DNA of 64,000 nt. Source: an uncultured Verrucomicrobiota bacterium. GTDB lineage: Bacteria; Verrucomicrobiota; Verrucomicrobiia; Opitutales; Seribacteraceae. The position numbers were made by a program, and so were the translations under genes. The DNA is taken from the NCBI GenBank assembly GCA_902612125.1, contig CACMBV010000005.1:1-64000 (forward strand), read 5' to 3'. Below the pieces are notes generated by a model, which ran no database searches, had not been told where the DNA came from, and was given only the letters and a program-made list of their open reading frames with translations. This document shows positions 20,347 through 30,368 of the stretch, piece after piece (positions within the stretch are counted from its first letter, which is position 1; each line of letters opens with the position of its first letter).

Positions 20347-21710
20347 AACCAAATTTGCTGATTGTTGATGATGAAGAGCATACGCGTGAAGGGCTAGAAC
20401 TTGCATTGGAAGATAAATTCGAAGTCTTTCTTGCTTCGAGTGCGGAAGAGGCTTTCAATGCAATGGAGGCTGAAGAATTTGAGGTTGTCTTGACTGATTT
20501 AAGAATGTCTGGCGATTCCGGAATGAGCGTAATTGATTTTGCGATCGGTCATGCCCCTGATTCGATTTGTATTATGATGACCGCCTACGGGGAAGTGGAT
20601 GTGGCTGTGGAAGCGATGAAACGGGGAGCCTTTGACTTCCTATCCAAACCGGTAAATCTTGAGAAATTAGATTTACTGATCTTTCGTGGCTTAAACGAAA
20701 GAAAGTTAAAAAAAGAGAACCATGATCTTCATAAACGCCTGGATAAGACTTACAGTTTTGATGGAATCCTCGGGAAATCTCAGGCTCTTGAAAAAGTGCT
20801 GGAGCAGGTTCAATTAGTGGGTCCGTCCAAAGCTACAGTTTTAGTAACCGGAGAAACTGGCACAGGCAAGGAGCTCATTGCTCAGGCAATTCATCAGAAT
20901 AGTGATCGTTCACGCGGACCCTTTGTTCCGGTTCACTGTGCGGCCCTACCTTCCAACCTGCTGGAGAGTGAATTATTTGGCCATGAAAAGGGTGCATTCA
21001 CCGGAGCAATGGAGAAACGAATAGGTCGTTTTGAATCTGCCAGTAAAGGTACTTTATTTCTTGATGAAATTGGAGAAATCGATGCATCCACCCAAGTGAA
21101 GCTGCTTCGATTTCTTGAATCGAAAAGTATTGAAAGGCTGGGAAGTGCTCAGACCATTGGTTTAGATGTTCGTCTCGTCTGTGCAACGAACCGAAACTTA
21201 CGAAAAATGTCGGAAAAAGGTGAATTTCGAGAAGATCTCTTTTATCGTATGAATGTGGTTACGGTTCACTTACCACCTCTTCGAGAAAGGGGCGAAGATG
21301 TTTCTCTCTTGCTTCATCATTTCTTAAAACACTTTGCCAAAGAGAATCAATTTGATGTTCCCACTCTCAATCGAGAAGCACTTGGAGTACTCGAAAAATA
21401 TTCTTGGCCTGGAAATATCCGTGAATTGCGGAATTTTTGCGAGAACCTCGTAGTGTTAAAGCGAGGCTTGGAGATTACACCTTATGATTTGGATATGCGG
21501 TTCTCATCCACTGAGCCAAGTGCTCAAAATGTTCATTCTGTGGGAGTTGCGGTAACCCATCTTTCCGTCGAGGAAAATGAAAAAAGGCTTCTGCGCAATG
21601 CACTACTGGAATCTGGAGGAAATCGTACAAAGGCAGCGGAGTTGATGGGTATTAGTAGGCGAACATTGCATCGAAAGCTGGAGAAATGGCCGGAGCTCGA
21701 TCACAAATAA
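20343..21710 (+). CDS. Sigma-54-dependent response regulator (NtrC/AtoC-like)
   Basis: Receiver domain ([14 protein letters not shown]...VLTDLRM...PV), AAA+ with [15 protein letters not shown] and [15 protein letters not shown], Fis-type HTH ([21 protein letters not shown]); 4-bp overlap with the kinase gene. Confidence 0.97.
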   Translation: MKPNLLIVDDEEHTREGLELALEDKFEVFLASSAEEAFNAMEAEEFEVVLTDLRMSGDSGMSVIDFAIGHAPDSICIMMTAYGEVDVAVEAMKRGAFDFLSKPVNLEKLDLLIFRGLNERKLKKENHDLHKRLDKTYSFDGILGKSQALEKVLEQVQLVGPSKATVLVTGETGTGKELIAQAIHQNSDRSRGPFVPVHCAALPSNLLESELFGHEKGAFTGAMEKRIGRFESASKGTLFLDEIGEIDASTQVKLLRFLESKSIERLGSAQTIGLDVRLVCATNRNLRKMSEKGEFREDLFYRMNVVTVHLPPLRERGEDVSLLLHHFLKHFAKENQFDVPTLNREALGVLEKYSWPGNIRELRNFCENLVVLKRGLEITPYDLDMRFSSTEPSAQNVHSVGVAVTHLSVEENEKRLLRNALLESGGNRTKAAELMGISRRTLHRKLEKWPELDHK

Positions 21711-21717
21711 AAGTGAA

Positions 21718-21792
<75 letters not shown>

Positions 21793-21852
21793 TGTATTAA
21801 AATACAATGGGAAATCTTTTGGCTTGTGTCAACCTTGACCCATAAAGTAAAA

Positions 21853-21886
21853 GACCCTACCTTCAGTTTCCTTCTAAGGTAGGGTC
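21853..21886 (-). terminator. Rho-independent terminator candidate for the TonB receptor gene
   Basis: Perfect 11-bp inverted repeat gaccctacctt / aaggtagggtc with 12-nt loop; read on the minus strand it is followed by TTTTACTTT. Lies downstream of the minus-strand TonB gene. Confidence 0.75.
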
Positions 21887-22006
21887 CCTAAGACCTATGT
21901 AGACAGTGCTGCCCCCACTTTCTACTAAAAACAAGTTATTGCGTGTGCTTTCGGATAACCTGAAACAACAAACTAGGTCTTAAATTTTATATTACTATGT
22001 TGAATC

Positions 22007-24166
22007 CTAGAAAGAACTGGTGATACTCAACATTGCATTGATAGGAGCACCAACGGATGCTTGGTGAATACTATGGGAATGGGGGAAATATAGCTCATCT
22101 GTAAGATTTTCTATATTAAGACCAACAATAGTATTTTCTGTGAGTGCATAGTTTGCACCTACATCGACACGAGCATATTCCGGCAAAATTGCTGAACTTC
22201 CTGTCTTCATAACAGTTTCATCTTGATAAATTACACCAAGATTTAAGGCAAGGCGGTCAGAAACATTGTAGTTATTCCATATGGAAAACATATTTTCTGG
22301 TGCTTCACGAAGAGGGTTACCACCGTTAGCTTTTGCATCTAAGCTAGTGTAACCTGCACTTAGAAACCATTGGTCGGTCAAAGTTCCAATAAGCTGTAGC
22401 TCGAATCCACTGATATCAGATTTTACCATCGAACTCGTCATAGTCACAGTGTCATACTCTGGTTTGTTGGCTTCTACTTCAAAATACGCAGCACTAAAGC
22501 TTAGGCCCATAGGTAGATCGTATCTCAAACCAAATTCGAGGTTTTCAAAAGTATCGGGATCAATTTTGTCATCATTTGCACTTACCTTTGCGTATTGGTC
22601 ACCTGCTTTTGGAGCAAAAGTTTCGCTGTAACTTGCATATAGAGAAGCTTGTTCAGTCAAATCAAAGATTAAACCGATACGAGGTGAAATGGTATCATCT
22701 TCATCAGATCCGGTAGTGGTACCAGAAACACCAATGTCCATGTTATCAAAACGTGCTCCTAGAATTAAATCTATTGAGTCAGTCAATGCGATCTCGTCAT
22801 TGAGATAAAATGACAATACCTTAATATCAGCAAAAGTTTGATCTGCACGTACACGATTCGCACCAGTGTAGTAATTGGTGGTGGTGTTGCCATCAGCTGT
22901 TTGGCCCACTCCGCCAGCAAGATTTCCGGGGAATTCCGCAATGCTGAATATATCAGTGTCGGCATCACCGAAAGAAACTGCATTTGTATTTGATCGAATC
23001 CAATTTGCATGATAACGGTCGTTATCATTATCAGTGTCAAGGTACTCAGCACCTACAGAGACGCTGTGGATGATTCCGCCAGTTTCAAATTCTCCAGATA
23101 GATCATAAGAAATAATGGAAGTTTTGCGTTTGGTTGTATCAACATATCCATCAAGCGCAACGGTACCGGCATTAGCATCATAACCATTCGTTTTTGCAGC
23201 ACCCCAACTATCCGGAACATAGAAATTTTGATAAAGCTTATCGTGGTGACTGTGACTAGCTGCAAGACGACCAGTGAAATTATCAGTTGCCTGGTGTTCG
23301 AAGATTGCACGAAGTATATGTGCTTCGTGTGTGGAATAGTTTTCTGTTGGGTCACCAAAAACTATATCTTTCAATGCTTTGACTGGTTTATTGTCAGCAC
23401 CGGTGGGTATTCCACGATCAATGAAGCGCTCTTGATCTAGATATTCATAGGAAATATCCAGAGTACTCCCACCACCCAGATCATATTTCAATGTAGGGTT
23501 TAGGCCAATTCCATCTCCGTAGTAAAAATCACGATGATTCTCCAAGTTTTCACCAAAGATATTGACCCGAAGTGCCGTTTTGTCATTTAGCTGCATATTT
23601 TTATCGAGCTGAACATTATGTTCGCCGAAGGTGTCAATACTTCCGCTTAGAACCGTAAAATCCTCTCCGATTTGTCCTTTTTTGGAAACACGATTGATTA
23701 AACCGTAACCACCGCCAAAACCTGAAAGAAGGGCATCAGGACCACGGATAATTTCCACTTGTTCTATGTTGTAGAGCGGACGGTAGTACTGTACGTCGTC
23801 ACGAATGCCGTCGCGGTAAAAGTCTTGCGTAGTACGTACTCCACGAATTACGGCAGCATCACGATGCCCTTCACCTTGGGAATTGTTTACACCAGGTGTG
23901 TAGTCGATTATATCGCCAACACTATTTAACCCCTGTGCTTTAATTTGATCAGCTGACATGATGGACAAACTCTTGGGTGAGCTGTCGACAGACAAAGATG
24001 TTTTAAGGCCTGAAGTTAGTGCAGGGGCATCTATCTTTGATCCAATGACATTTAACGGGTTAAGCTCAGAGGTAGTACCATCGCCGCCATCTTGAGCACT
24101 AAGATTGAAGTTGGCCAAGGCTAAAGCCAATAGGGCAACTCCGTATTTACCATTGTTTTTTTTCAT
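22007..24166 (-). CDS. TonB-dependent siderophore receptor
   Basis: Signal peptide, plug domain (SLSIMSADQIKAQGLNSVGDIIDYTPGVN...IRGVRTTQDFYRDGIRDDVQYYRPLYNIEQVEIIRGPDALL), beta-barrel ending in ...INAMLSITSSF (C-terminal F). Confidence 0.95.
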   Translation of the reverse strand: MKKNNGKYGVALLALALANFNLSAQDGGDGTTSELNPLNVIGSKIDAPALTSGLKTSLSVDSSPKSLSIMSADQIKAQGLNSVGDIIDYTPGVNNSQGEGHRDAAVIRGVRTTQDFYRDGIRDDVQYYRPLYNIEQVEIIRGPDALLSGFGGGYGLINRVSKKGQIGEDFTVLSGSIDTFGEHNVQLDKNMQLNDKTALRVNIFGENLENHRDFYYGDGIGLNPTLKYDLGGGSTLDISYEYLDQERFIDRGIPTGADNKPVKALKDIVFGDPTENYSTHEAHILRAIFEHQATDNFTGRLAASHSHHDKLYQNFYVPDSWGAAKTNGYDANAGTVALDGYVDTTKRKTSIISYDLSGEFETGGIIHSVSVGAEYLDTDNDNDRYHANWIRSNTNAVSFGDADTDIFSIAEFPGNLAGGVGQTADGNTTTNYYTGANRVRADQTFADIKVLSFYLNDEIALTDSIDLILGARFDNMDIGVSGTTTGSDEDDTISPRIGLIFDLTEQASLYASYSETFAPKAGDQYAKVSANDDKIDPDTFENLEFGLRYDLPMGLSFSAAYFEVEANKPEYDTVTMTSSMVKSDISGFELQLIGTLTDQWFLSAGYTSLDAKANGGNPLREAPENMFSIWNNYNVSDRLALNLGVIYQDETVMKTGSSAILPEYARVDVGANYALTENTIVGLNIENLTDELYFPHSHSIHQASVGAPINAMLSITSSF

Positions 24167-24195
24167 TTATAGTTTGAGTTTGGATAGGGCCTGAG

Positions 24196-24236
24196 ACTGA
24201 GACTCAATCTCATTGATATTGAGACTCAATCTCAAT
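24196..24236. promoter_or_regulatory. Tandem Fur-like operator upstream of the TonB receptor
   Basis: Two copies of TGAGACTCAATCTCA (24198-24212 and 24220-24234) spaced 22 bp; the second sits in the inverted repeat ATTGAGA-CTCAA-TCTCAAT. Resembles the 7-1-7 Fur box (TGAGAAT-N-ATTCTCA). Confidence 0.75.
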
Positions 24237-24361
24237 ATGCATTTAATGTCAACCCCCTTTTCCGAAACAATTCAACATCTGCAAATGATTTAAGTTATTC
24301 TTAATGCAGTCATGGTAATCGATTTGACCGCTTTGTCCTTTGAATATTTTATAACAATAAT

Positions 24362-24436
24362 GCTCCTGTAGTTCAATGGATAGAACATTGGTCTCCGGAA
24401 CCGAAGATCTGGGTTCGACTCCCAGCGGGAGCGCCA
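24362..24436 (+). tRNA. tRNA-Arg (anticodon CCG), CCA encoded
   Basis: GCTCCTGTAGTTCAATGGATAGAACATTGGTCTCCGGAACCGAAGATCTGGGTTCGACTCCCAGCGGGAGCGCCA; anticodon stem TTGGT/ACCGA, loop CTCCGGA. Confidence 0.96.
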
Positions 24437-24480
24437 CTTTTCCCTTTTGATCAAAACTTGGCACGGATGGTATTTGGAGT

Positions 24481-25248
24481 ATGATGAATGTTATGAATTT
24501 TGATTCATTAATACCCCTTAAGCACAAACTTGAAGAACATCCTATTTTTGACAGGATCAACTCGATTGAGGAGTTACAAATCTTCATGGAACATCATGTA
24601 TTTGCAGTGTGGGATTTCATGTCACTGCTAAAAAAGCTTCAGAAAGATTTGGTTCCAAGCGGCTCGCCTTGGATTCCCAACCCAAATGGTAACCTAGTCA
24701 GGTTTATAAATGAAATCGTTATGGAAGAGGAGTCAGATCAGGCTTTTGGAAACGGAAATGAAATTACCTACACGAGTCATTATCAAATTTATTTGGACGC
24801 AATGTCAGAAGTGGGTGCATCAACAAAATTGATCTCGGAATTCGTAAATGAAGTCTCATTCCGAGGGATTCGAATGGCTCTAGATTATCCAGAGATTCCA
24901 GAGCCATCTTTACAATTCATGAGACATACTTTCGAACTTGTTGATGAAGGTAAGTCGCATGAAATTGCTTCTTCGTTTGCAATAGGTCGCGAAAGTATCG
25001 TGCCCCTGATGTTTCAGAGGATACTCAATCAGTCCAAACTAGGAAGTGATAAAGTACCGGTTTTCCGTTATTATTTACAGAGACATGCAGAATTAGACGG
25101 AGATCATCACGGGCCGATGGCTCTTAAGCTGTTAGAAAATATGTCTGCAGGTGATACCAGAGTTGAAACCGAAATAGTTAAACAGGCAGAAAAAAGTATT
25201 GAAGAAAGAATAATTTTCTGGGATGGCGTGCTCGACGCATTGAGTTAA
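24481..25248 (+). CDS. DUF3050 family protein
   Basis: KHKLEEHPIFDRINSIEELQIFMEHHVFAVWDFMSLLKKLQ...IVMEEESDQAFG...YLQRHAELDGDHHGPMALKLLE matches my recollection of DUF3050. Confidence 0.85.
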   Translation: MMNVMNFDSLIPLKHKLEEHPIFDRINSIEELQIFMEHHVFAVWDFMSLLKKLQKDLVPSGSPWIPNPNGNLVRFINEIVMEEESDQAFGNGNEITYTSHYQIYLDAMSEVGASTKLISEFVNEVSFRGIRMALDYPEIPEPSLQFMRHTFELVDEGKSHEIASSFAIGRESIVPLMFQRILNQSKLGSDKVPVFRYYLQRHAELDGDHHGPMALKLLENMSAGDTRVETEIVKQAEKSIEERIIFWDGVLDALS

Positions 25249-25265
25249 TCAAGCAGATTTCAGAC

Positions 25266-26177
25266 TTAGGCTAATTCAATTTCAACGGTAAATTCATCCC
25301 GGGCTGCGGGACCAACCAAACGGGTTGTCCCGTTTGCCGGTGAATTGGGGGGTGACATCCATGGCTCCACACAAAAGTATGGGCTCTCTGGCTTTGTCCA
25401 TGTGACAAAGGTTAATCGTGATCCCGTTTTTGCTCCACCTACTTCGGAAATTCGTATGGTTTCCTCACCGTTGCCCAGACAGATCTCCGCCGAGGGCTCA
25501 GTCGTCTGGTTAAAAATATTGTTGACCAGATCGGGAGCGTCTAGTCGGTAACAGTCATCCTTCGATGATGCTCTCTTGATCAAATTCCCCCCGTTTTGGT
25601 ATTGATATACCGAATTTGCACGAATCTTTAAGGTATGTTCTCGAAGTGTTAAATGTTTCCTCCAAGGAACCTGAAAATAAGGATGTAAGCCGGCCGACCA
25701 GGGTATAGGAGTTCTTCCTTCATTTTCTAAGATCAGACTAATCTGTAGTGATAATTCAAGAAAATGGTAAATTACCGTAAAAGTGTAGTCGTAAGGGTAG
25801 GATTGTTTTTCTTTTTGTATCAGTTCTACTTCGAAACCAGACTGATCAATTGAACGGACATGGAAGTCAGCATCCTTAGCAAAGCCATGCATAGGCATGC
25901 TCACTGGGTCGCCAGAGGAGGGGGACCATTTGTCTTCCTTGCCATCATGAAAACATCTACCGGCGAAAGGAAATAGAATCGGAATACCCCCATGAACATT
26001 ACGAATACCGCTTTCGCCAATTGTTTCCGGCCAATGAATAACATCCCTAACCGAGCCATCTGCCATGTTAAGATGCCAATTCATGAGCAATGCCCCCTTT
26101 TCGGGCGAAGCAAGAAAGGTAGATGGACCGACATCCCATCTTCTAATTTCCTGATTTTGATAGCTGATTTTTTCCAT
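25266..26177 (-). CDS. Aldose 1-epimerase / glucose-6-phosphate mutarotase-like protein
   Basis: Galactose-mutarotase-like fold motifs: GGIPILFPFAGRC...PMHGFAKDADF...PWSAGLHPYFQVPW...VEPWMSPPNSPANG. Likely start ATG at 26177. Confidence 0.88.
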   Translation of the reverse strand: MEKISYQNQEIRRWDVGPSTFLASPEKGALLMNWHLNMADGSVRDVIHWPETIGESGIRNVHGGIPILFPFAGRCFHDGKEDKWSPSSGDPVSMPMHGFAKDADFHVRSIDQSGFEVELIQKEKQSYPYDYTFTVIYHFLELSLQISLILENEGRTPIPWSAGLHPYFQVPWRKHLTLREHTLKIRANSVYQYQNGGNLIKRASSKDDCYRLDAPDLVNNIFNQTTEPSAEICLGNGEETIRISEVGGAKTGSRLTFVTWTKPESPYFCVEPWMSPPNSPANGTTRLVGPAARDEFTVEIELA

Positions 26178-26248
26178 GTATTTCAATTGTCCATTCTTTC
26201 CGGTTTGCGCAAATACATTAATCAAACAAAATTAATTCTATCCTTTCC

Positions 26249-27736
26249 ATGTTACTTACATTACCCAAATTTGTTTTACTTCTTGTTTTATTCTGTGCCT
26301 TTGCTCTGGCTGATGAAAACGCTTCGGATGTCAATTCCTCCTCTTCAACCTCATCTTTTGAAGGAACTAATAGTAAAATAACTGCTTTTCAAATACCTGT
26401 ACGTGATCAAATTGGACCACCTATCCTTGATATTTTACGTCGTGGATTGAAAGATGCCATCCGAGACAAGGCAGACTTGGTTATTCTGGACATGGATACA
26501 CCGGGAGGAGAGCTCGGGGTAACATTGGAAATAATGGAGGAAATCATCGAAAATTTAGAAAAGTTTGATGGAAGAATTATTACCTATGTAAATGATGAAG
26601 CAATCTCTGCAGGGGCATACATAGCGATTGCCACCAGTGAAATTGCTTTTTCTCCAAAATCACAAATCGGAGCCGCTGAAGCAGTCAGCGGCGGAGGTGC
26701 CAACATTGATTCTTCGATGAAGAGGAAAATTAATTCTTATCTTAAGGCGAAAATTCGAAATTATGCAGGCGATTACAGATACCGTTCGCAAGTCATGGCT
26801 GCGATGATGGATGCAAATGAGAGCCTGATCATCGAGGGGGAGCCTTTGAAAACAGAAACAGGAAGCCTAATAAAAAAGCCTGGTGAATTGTTAACCCTCA
26901 CCGGTCAGGAAGCATGTCAAAATTATGGCAACCCCCCTGCCCCGCTGCTGGGTTTTGGCGTGTATGATTCAGTCGAAGATATAATGAAAGATAGATACGG
27001 TTCTGAACAATGGCAGATTAAGAAGATGGAAATTAATTGGGCAGAGGAAATGGGGTTGTGGCTCAATGGCATTGCTCCGCTAATTCTTAGCATCGGTTTG
27101 GTTTGTATATTTGTGGAATTCAAGACACCAGGCTTTGGTGTTTTTGGCGTTGCCGGGATTATTCTTCTGCTTGTTTTCTTCGGATCAAAATATGTGGCAG
27201 GATTAGCAGGGCAGGAGGAATTATTGGTTTTTCTATTGGGAGCTTGCCTAGTTTTGGTGGAGATCTTTTTGGCACCAGGTTTGGTAATACCCGGAGTTTT
27301 GGGAATTGCGTTGATGATGGGCGGTATTTTTTGGGCAATGATAGATGTATGGCCGACTCCTGATTTTCAATGGAGTATGGAAGTGATCCGCCCACCTTTA
27401 TGGGAAATGATACAGACTTTAGGGCTGGTGTTTTTGTTCGGTCTGCTGGTCTCAAAATTTTTACCCAAAACATCTATGTGGAAAAAACTTGTTCTTTCCA
27501 CAACTCTTGGAGGTGAGGGGATATTAAAAGAGAATATGCAGAATCAAAAGTCGACCAGTCAATTGGTTGGCAAAATGGGAAAATCCATTTCAGAATTGTA
27601 TCCAATTGGACAAATTGAATTGGATGGAATCCGCTATGATGCGCGTTCGGACATGGGTAAAATCGCCAAAGGAGAGAAAATTGAAGTTATCAAAAAAACA
27701 GAATTTGAACTGGTCGTTAGGCTCGTGGAAACATGA
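26249..27736 (+). CDS. NfeD long form: ClpP-like membrane serine protease fused to NfeD TM/OB region
   Basis: Signal peptide, DMDTPGGELGVTLEIMEEI, AISAGAYIAIAT (nucleophile Ser), TM cluster, C-terminal OB-like MGKSISELYPIGQIELDGIRYDARSD. Confidence 0.93.
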   Translation: MLLTLPKFVLLLVLFCAFALADENASDVNSSSSTSSFEGTNSKITAFQIPVRDQIGPPILDILRRGLKDAIRDKADLVILDMDTPGGELGVTLEIMEEIIENLEKFDGRIITYVNDEAISAGAYIAIATSEIAFSPKSQIGAAEAVSGGGANIDSSMKRKINSYLKAKIRNYAGDYRYRSQVMAAMMDANESLIIEGEPLKTETGSLIKKPGELLTLTGQEACQNYGNPPAPLLGFGVYDSVEDIMKDRYGSEQWQIKKMEINWAEEMGLWLNGIAPLILSIGLVCIFVEFKTPGFGVFGVAGIILLLVFFGSKYVAGLAGQEELLVFLLGACLVLVEIFLAPGLVIPGVLGIALMMGGIFWAMIDVWPTPDFQWSMEVIRPPLWEMIQTLGLVFLFGLLVSKFLPKTSMWKKLVLSTTLGGEGILKENMQNQKSTSQLVGKMGKSISELYPIGQIELDGIRYDARSDMGKIAKGEKIEVIKKTEFELVVRLVET

Positions 27737-28200
27737 TTGAAGTAATTGGAGTTTTATTCCTTTGTTACTTACTGATTGGGCTGGAAGCGATCGTGCCTGG
27801 AGGTGTTCTTGGAATTCTAGGTTTCCTCGGGTTATTTTTTGCTGCCTACTTGGCTCAAGTCGAATTTGGCGGTTGGTTTGCTCCTTCCTTGACCTTTCTT
27901 CTTGGAGGACTGGGGGCTATGATTTTGGTTTTCATGGAGTTTACTTGGTTATCAAGAAGTCCGCTCGGCAGGCGTCTCTTTATGAGTCATTCCATAGAGG
28001 GTGGTAGCAACAAAGAGGTGGCAACACCTGAAGTTTTGGGCAAATGCGGAAAAACTGTAACCGACTTACATCCAGGAGGACGAATTCAGATTGAGAAGGA
28101 AGAATTTGATGCAGTATCTGAGGATGGGTTGATTCCAAAGGGAAGTAAGGTGAAGGTTGTATCAATTGAAAATTTTTGTCTCAGGGTTCGCGTCGATTGA
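27733..28200 (+). CDS. Short NfeD-like membrane protein
   Basis: Two-TM N-terminus plus OB fold LGKCGKTVTDLHPGGRIQIEKEEFDAVSEDGLIPKGSKVKVVSIE. Confidence 0.9.
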   Translation: MIEVIGVLFLCYLLIGLEAIVPGGVLGILGFLGLFFAAYLAQVEFGGWFAPSLTFLLGGLGAMILVFMEFTWLSRSPLGRRLFMSHSIEGGSNKEVATPEVLGKCGKTVTDLHPGGRIQIEKEEFDAVSEDGLIPKGSKVKVVSIENFCLRVRVD

Positions 28201-28251
28201 TTTTGCAAGGTTTGAATTACTATTTATAAATAGGAATAAAATTACTTAATT

Positions 28252-29244
28252 ATGATTGAATGGATTATTATTGGTTTGTTGACCGTCATCGGATTGGTCG
28301 TATCACTCGTCATCATCTCGTTTTTCAACACTTGGCTGAAAGCTTTTCTGGCTAAAGCTACCGTTGGGTTTACTACCTTACTGGCGATGAGACTGAGGGG
28401 CGTTCCTGTTGGTATGATTGTGGATGCGAGAATAACTGCAGTGAAGGCGGGAATTCCCCTGGAAACGGATCAACTCGAAGCCCACTATCTCGCTGAAGGA
28501 AATGTGGTTCAGACGGTTCAGGCACTCATTGCTGCATCTAAAGCTAACATTGAATTAGCTTGGGATCGTGCCTGTGCAATAGATTTGGCTACTCGTGGGA
28601 CGAGTAAATCTGTACTCGAAGCGGTAAGAACTTCGATCAACCCAAAAGTAATCGACTGTATGATTGAAGGCAGAGAGACGATTGATGGGGTTGCCAAAGA
28701 TGGTATTCAAGTAAAAGTACGCGTTCGGGTTACGGTGAGGAGTAATTTGGACCGTTATGTGGGAAGTGCTCAGGAAGAAACCGTGATTGCCCGAGTCGGA
28801 GAGAGTATTGTTTCAACAATTGGATCCTCCGAGAATTATAAAGTAGTTTTGGAGAACCCAAATTCGATCACTGAAAAAGTCTTGGACCGTGGCTTGGACC
28901 AGGGTACTGCGTTTGAAATTCTTTCTATTGATATTGCGGATGTGGATTTGGGTGAAAACCGAGGAGCGGCCTTACGGTCTTCTCAGGCTGCCGCTGATAA
29001 AGAAGTTGCTCAGGCACAGGCAGAAATAAGAAGGGCGGCTGCGGTCGCCCTTGAACAGGAAAACATAGCCAAGGTACAGGAAATGCAGGCTAAGTTGGTG
29101 GAGGCTGAAGCACAGATCCCTCTGGCAATGGCAGTGGCTTTTAAAAGCGGTAATCTTGGCGTAATGGATTATTACAAGTTACGAAATGTCGAGGCGGATA
29201 CAGAAATGAGGGATAGTATTTCCAAGGGATCAGAGCAGGATTGA
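28252..29244 (+). CDS. floA: Flotillin-like protein FloA (UPF0365)
   Basis: N-terminal [46 protein letters not shown]...[31 protein letters not shown]...; downstream of NfeD genes. Confidence 0.95.
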   Translation: MIEWIIIGLLTVIGLVVSLVIISFFNTWLKAFLAKATVGFTTLLAMRLRGVPVGMIVDARITAVKAGIPLETDQLEAHYLAEGNVVQTVQALIAASKANIELAWDRACAIDLATRGTSKSVLEAVRTSINPKVIDCMIEGRETIDGVAKDGIQVKVRVRVTVRSNLDRYVGSAQEETVIARVGESIVSTIGSSENYKVVLENPNSITEKVLDRGLDQGTAFEILSIDIADVDLGENRGAALRSSQAAADKEVAQAQAEIRRAAAVALEQENIAKVQEMQAKLVEAEAQIPLAMAVAFKSGNLGVMDYYKLRNVEADTEMRDSISKGSEQD

Positions 29245-29261
29245 TGAAACTTTTCTGAAAG

Positions 29262-29741
29262 ATGCCCGACTTACCTTTAGACACGCTTTTTATAGTGGGA
29301 CTGCTCATTGCATCCTTTGTAGGTAGATTTTTCCAAAAAAAATCTGGGCCAGAATCCTCTTCCGGCAAAAACCAAGAAGACAAGAAAGGTAATCAAAAGA
29401 GATCAACTTTACGTGATGTTCTGAGGGATGCATGGGAGAAGGCGAACCAACCAGAAGTGATCAATCCTGAATTCACTGATTCGATACCACCACCTCTGCC
29501 TTTGGAAAAAGAAACAATAGTTGCCGCAGAAGAAGAGGAATTTTCCACCGATGAGGTATTCCCGAAAGCTTTATCACAGCCAAAGAACGCGAATGTCTTT
29601 CGTTATAACTCGGATAAAAGTCATATGAATGGACGGCACGGGTGGATTAAAAAGGAGCTTTTTACAAGCCAAAATTCGCTTAAACGGGCTGTTATATTAA
29701 AGGAGATATTGGACAAGCCCAAGTCCCTCAGGTCTTCTTAA
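29262..29741 (+). CDS. Membrane-anchored hypothetical protein with C-terminal SLKRAVILKEILDKPKSLR motif
   Basis: N-terminal TM (LFIVGLLIASFVGRFF), low-complexity middle, conserved-looking C-terminus; co-directional with floA. Confidence 0.7.
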   Translation: MPDLPLDTLFIVGLLIASFVGRFFQKKSGPESSSGKNQEDKKGNQKRSTLRDVLRDAWEKANQPEVINPEFTDSIPPPLPLEKETIVAAEEEEFSTDEVFPKALSQPKNANVFRYNSDKSHMNGRHGWIKKELFTSQNSLKRAVILKEILDKPKSLRSS

Positions 29742-29961
29742 TCCCAGTTTTTTTCGCGTTTTCAACTGTATCCGGACGGAGAAGAGTTTTTTTTGAAGAG
29801 ATGCTTAAGAGTAGCTCTTTTTGCATGCATTTGTGATTCCAATTGCAGGTGTTGGGAAATTTACACATTTTCTGGGAACAATCTTGTATTGAACCCATTT
29901 CTTTCAATTTTTTTTTCACTCGTGTTACCATTTTCTTTGTCAATAAATGTAATTCTTTGCA

Positions 29962-30321
29962 ATGCTGAAGCCCTCTTCCAACACATCACTAGTAAGCAGA
30001 GATGAACGGGTCAGGTATGTCGACGGTACCACCTGTCTAACCATCTGGTATGACGAACAGGAAGAAATAATCGCCTTTGAAGTAATATTTGGACTAGCCA
30101 TCGATGAATGGGCGTTTCTTTATCACCGGAAAGGAATGACTAGGTATTGTAAGGTTGATGATGGTGAAAATCGTTTTGGTCGACCTCAAAAGCAAATCAT
30201 GACGGGAACCTACATACTGCCCGATTCGGAACTCGAAAAGTTTTCTCATTTTGACGGAGCCATACCCTTAAAAGAAAAGAACTTTGTCTTGAACATAATG
30301 AAAGCAAGAATTGTCAAATAG
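29962..30321 (+). CDS. Hypothetical protein
   Basis: 119-aa ORF with ordinary composition between floA operon and PmoA-like gene; no family recognised. Confidence 0.55.
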   Translation: MLKPSSNTSLVSRDERVRYVDGTTCLTIWYDEQEEIIAFEVIFGLAIDEWAFLYHRKGMTRYCKVDDGENRFGRPQKQIMTGTYILPDSELEKFSHFDGAIPLKEKNFVLNIMKARIVK

Positions 30322-30368
30322 TTTGTTGACCATTCAAAAATGAAACTTACAACTTTTCTACTATTTCA

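Noticed and set aside
24450-24480. TTGGCACGGATGGTATTTGG, sigma-54-like -24 element upstream of DUF3050
   Set aside because: The -24 half (TGGCAC) is present but the -12 half lacks the TTGC/GC core at the right spacing.
24249-24587. 112-aa minus-strand ORF
   Set aside because: It reads across tRNA-Arg and the 5' end of the DUF3050 gene; spurious antisense ORF.
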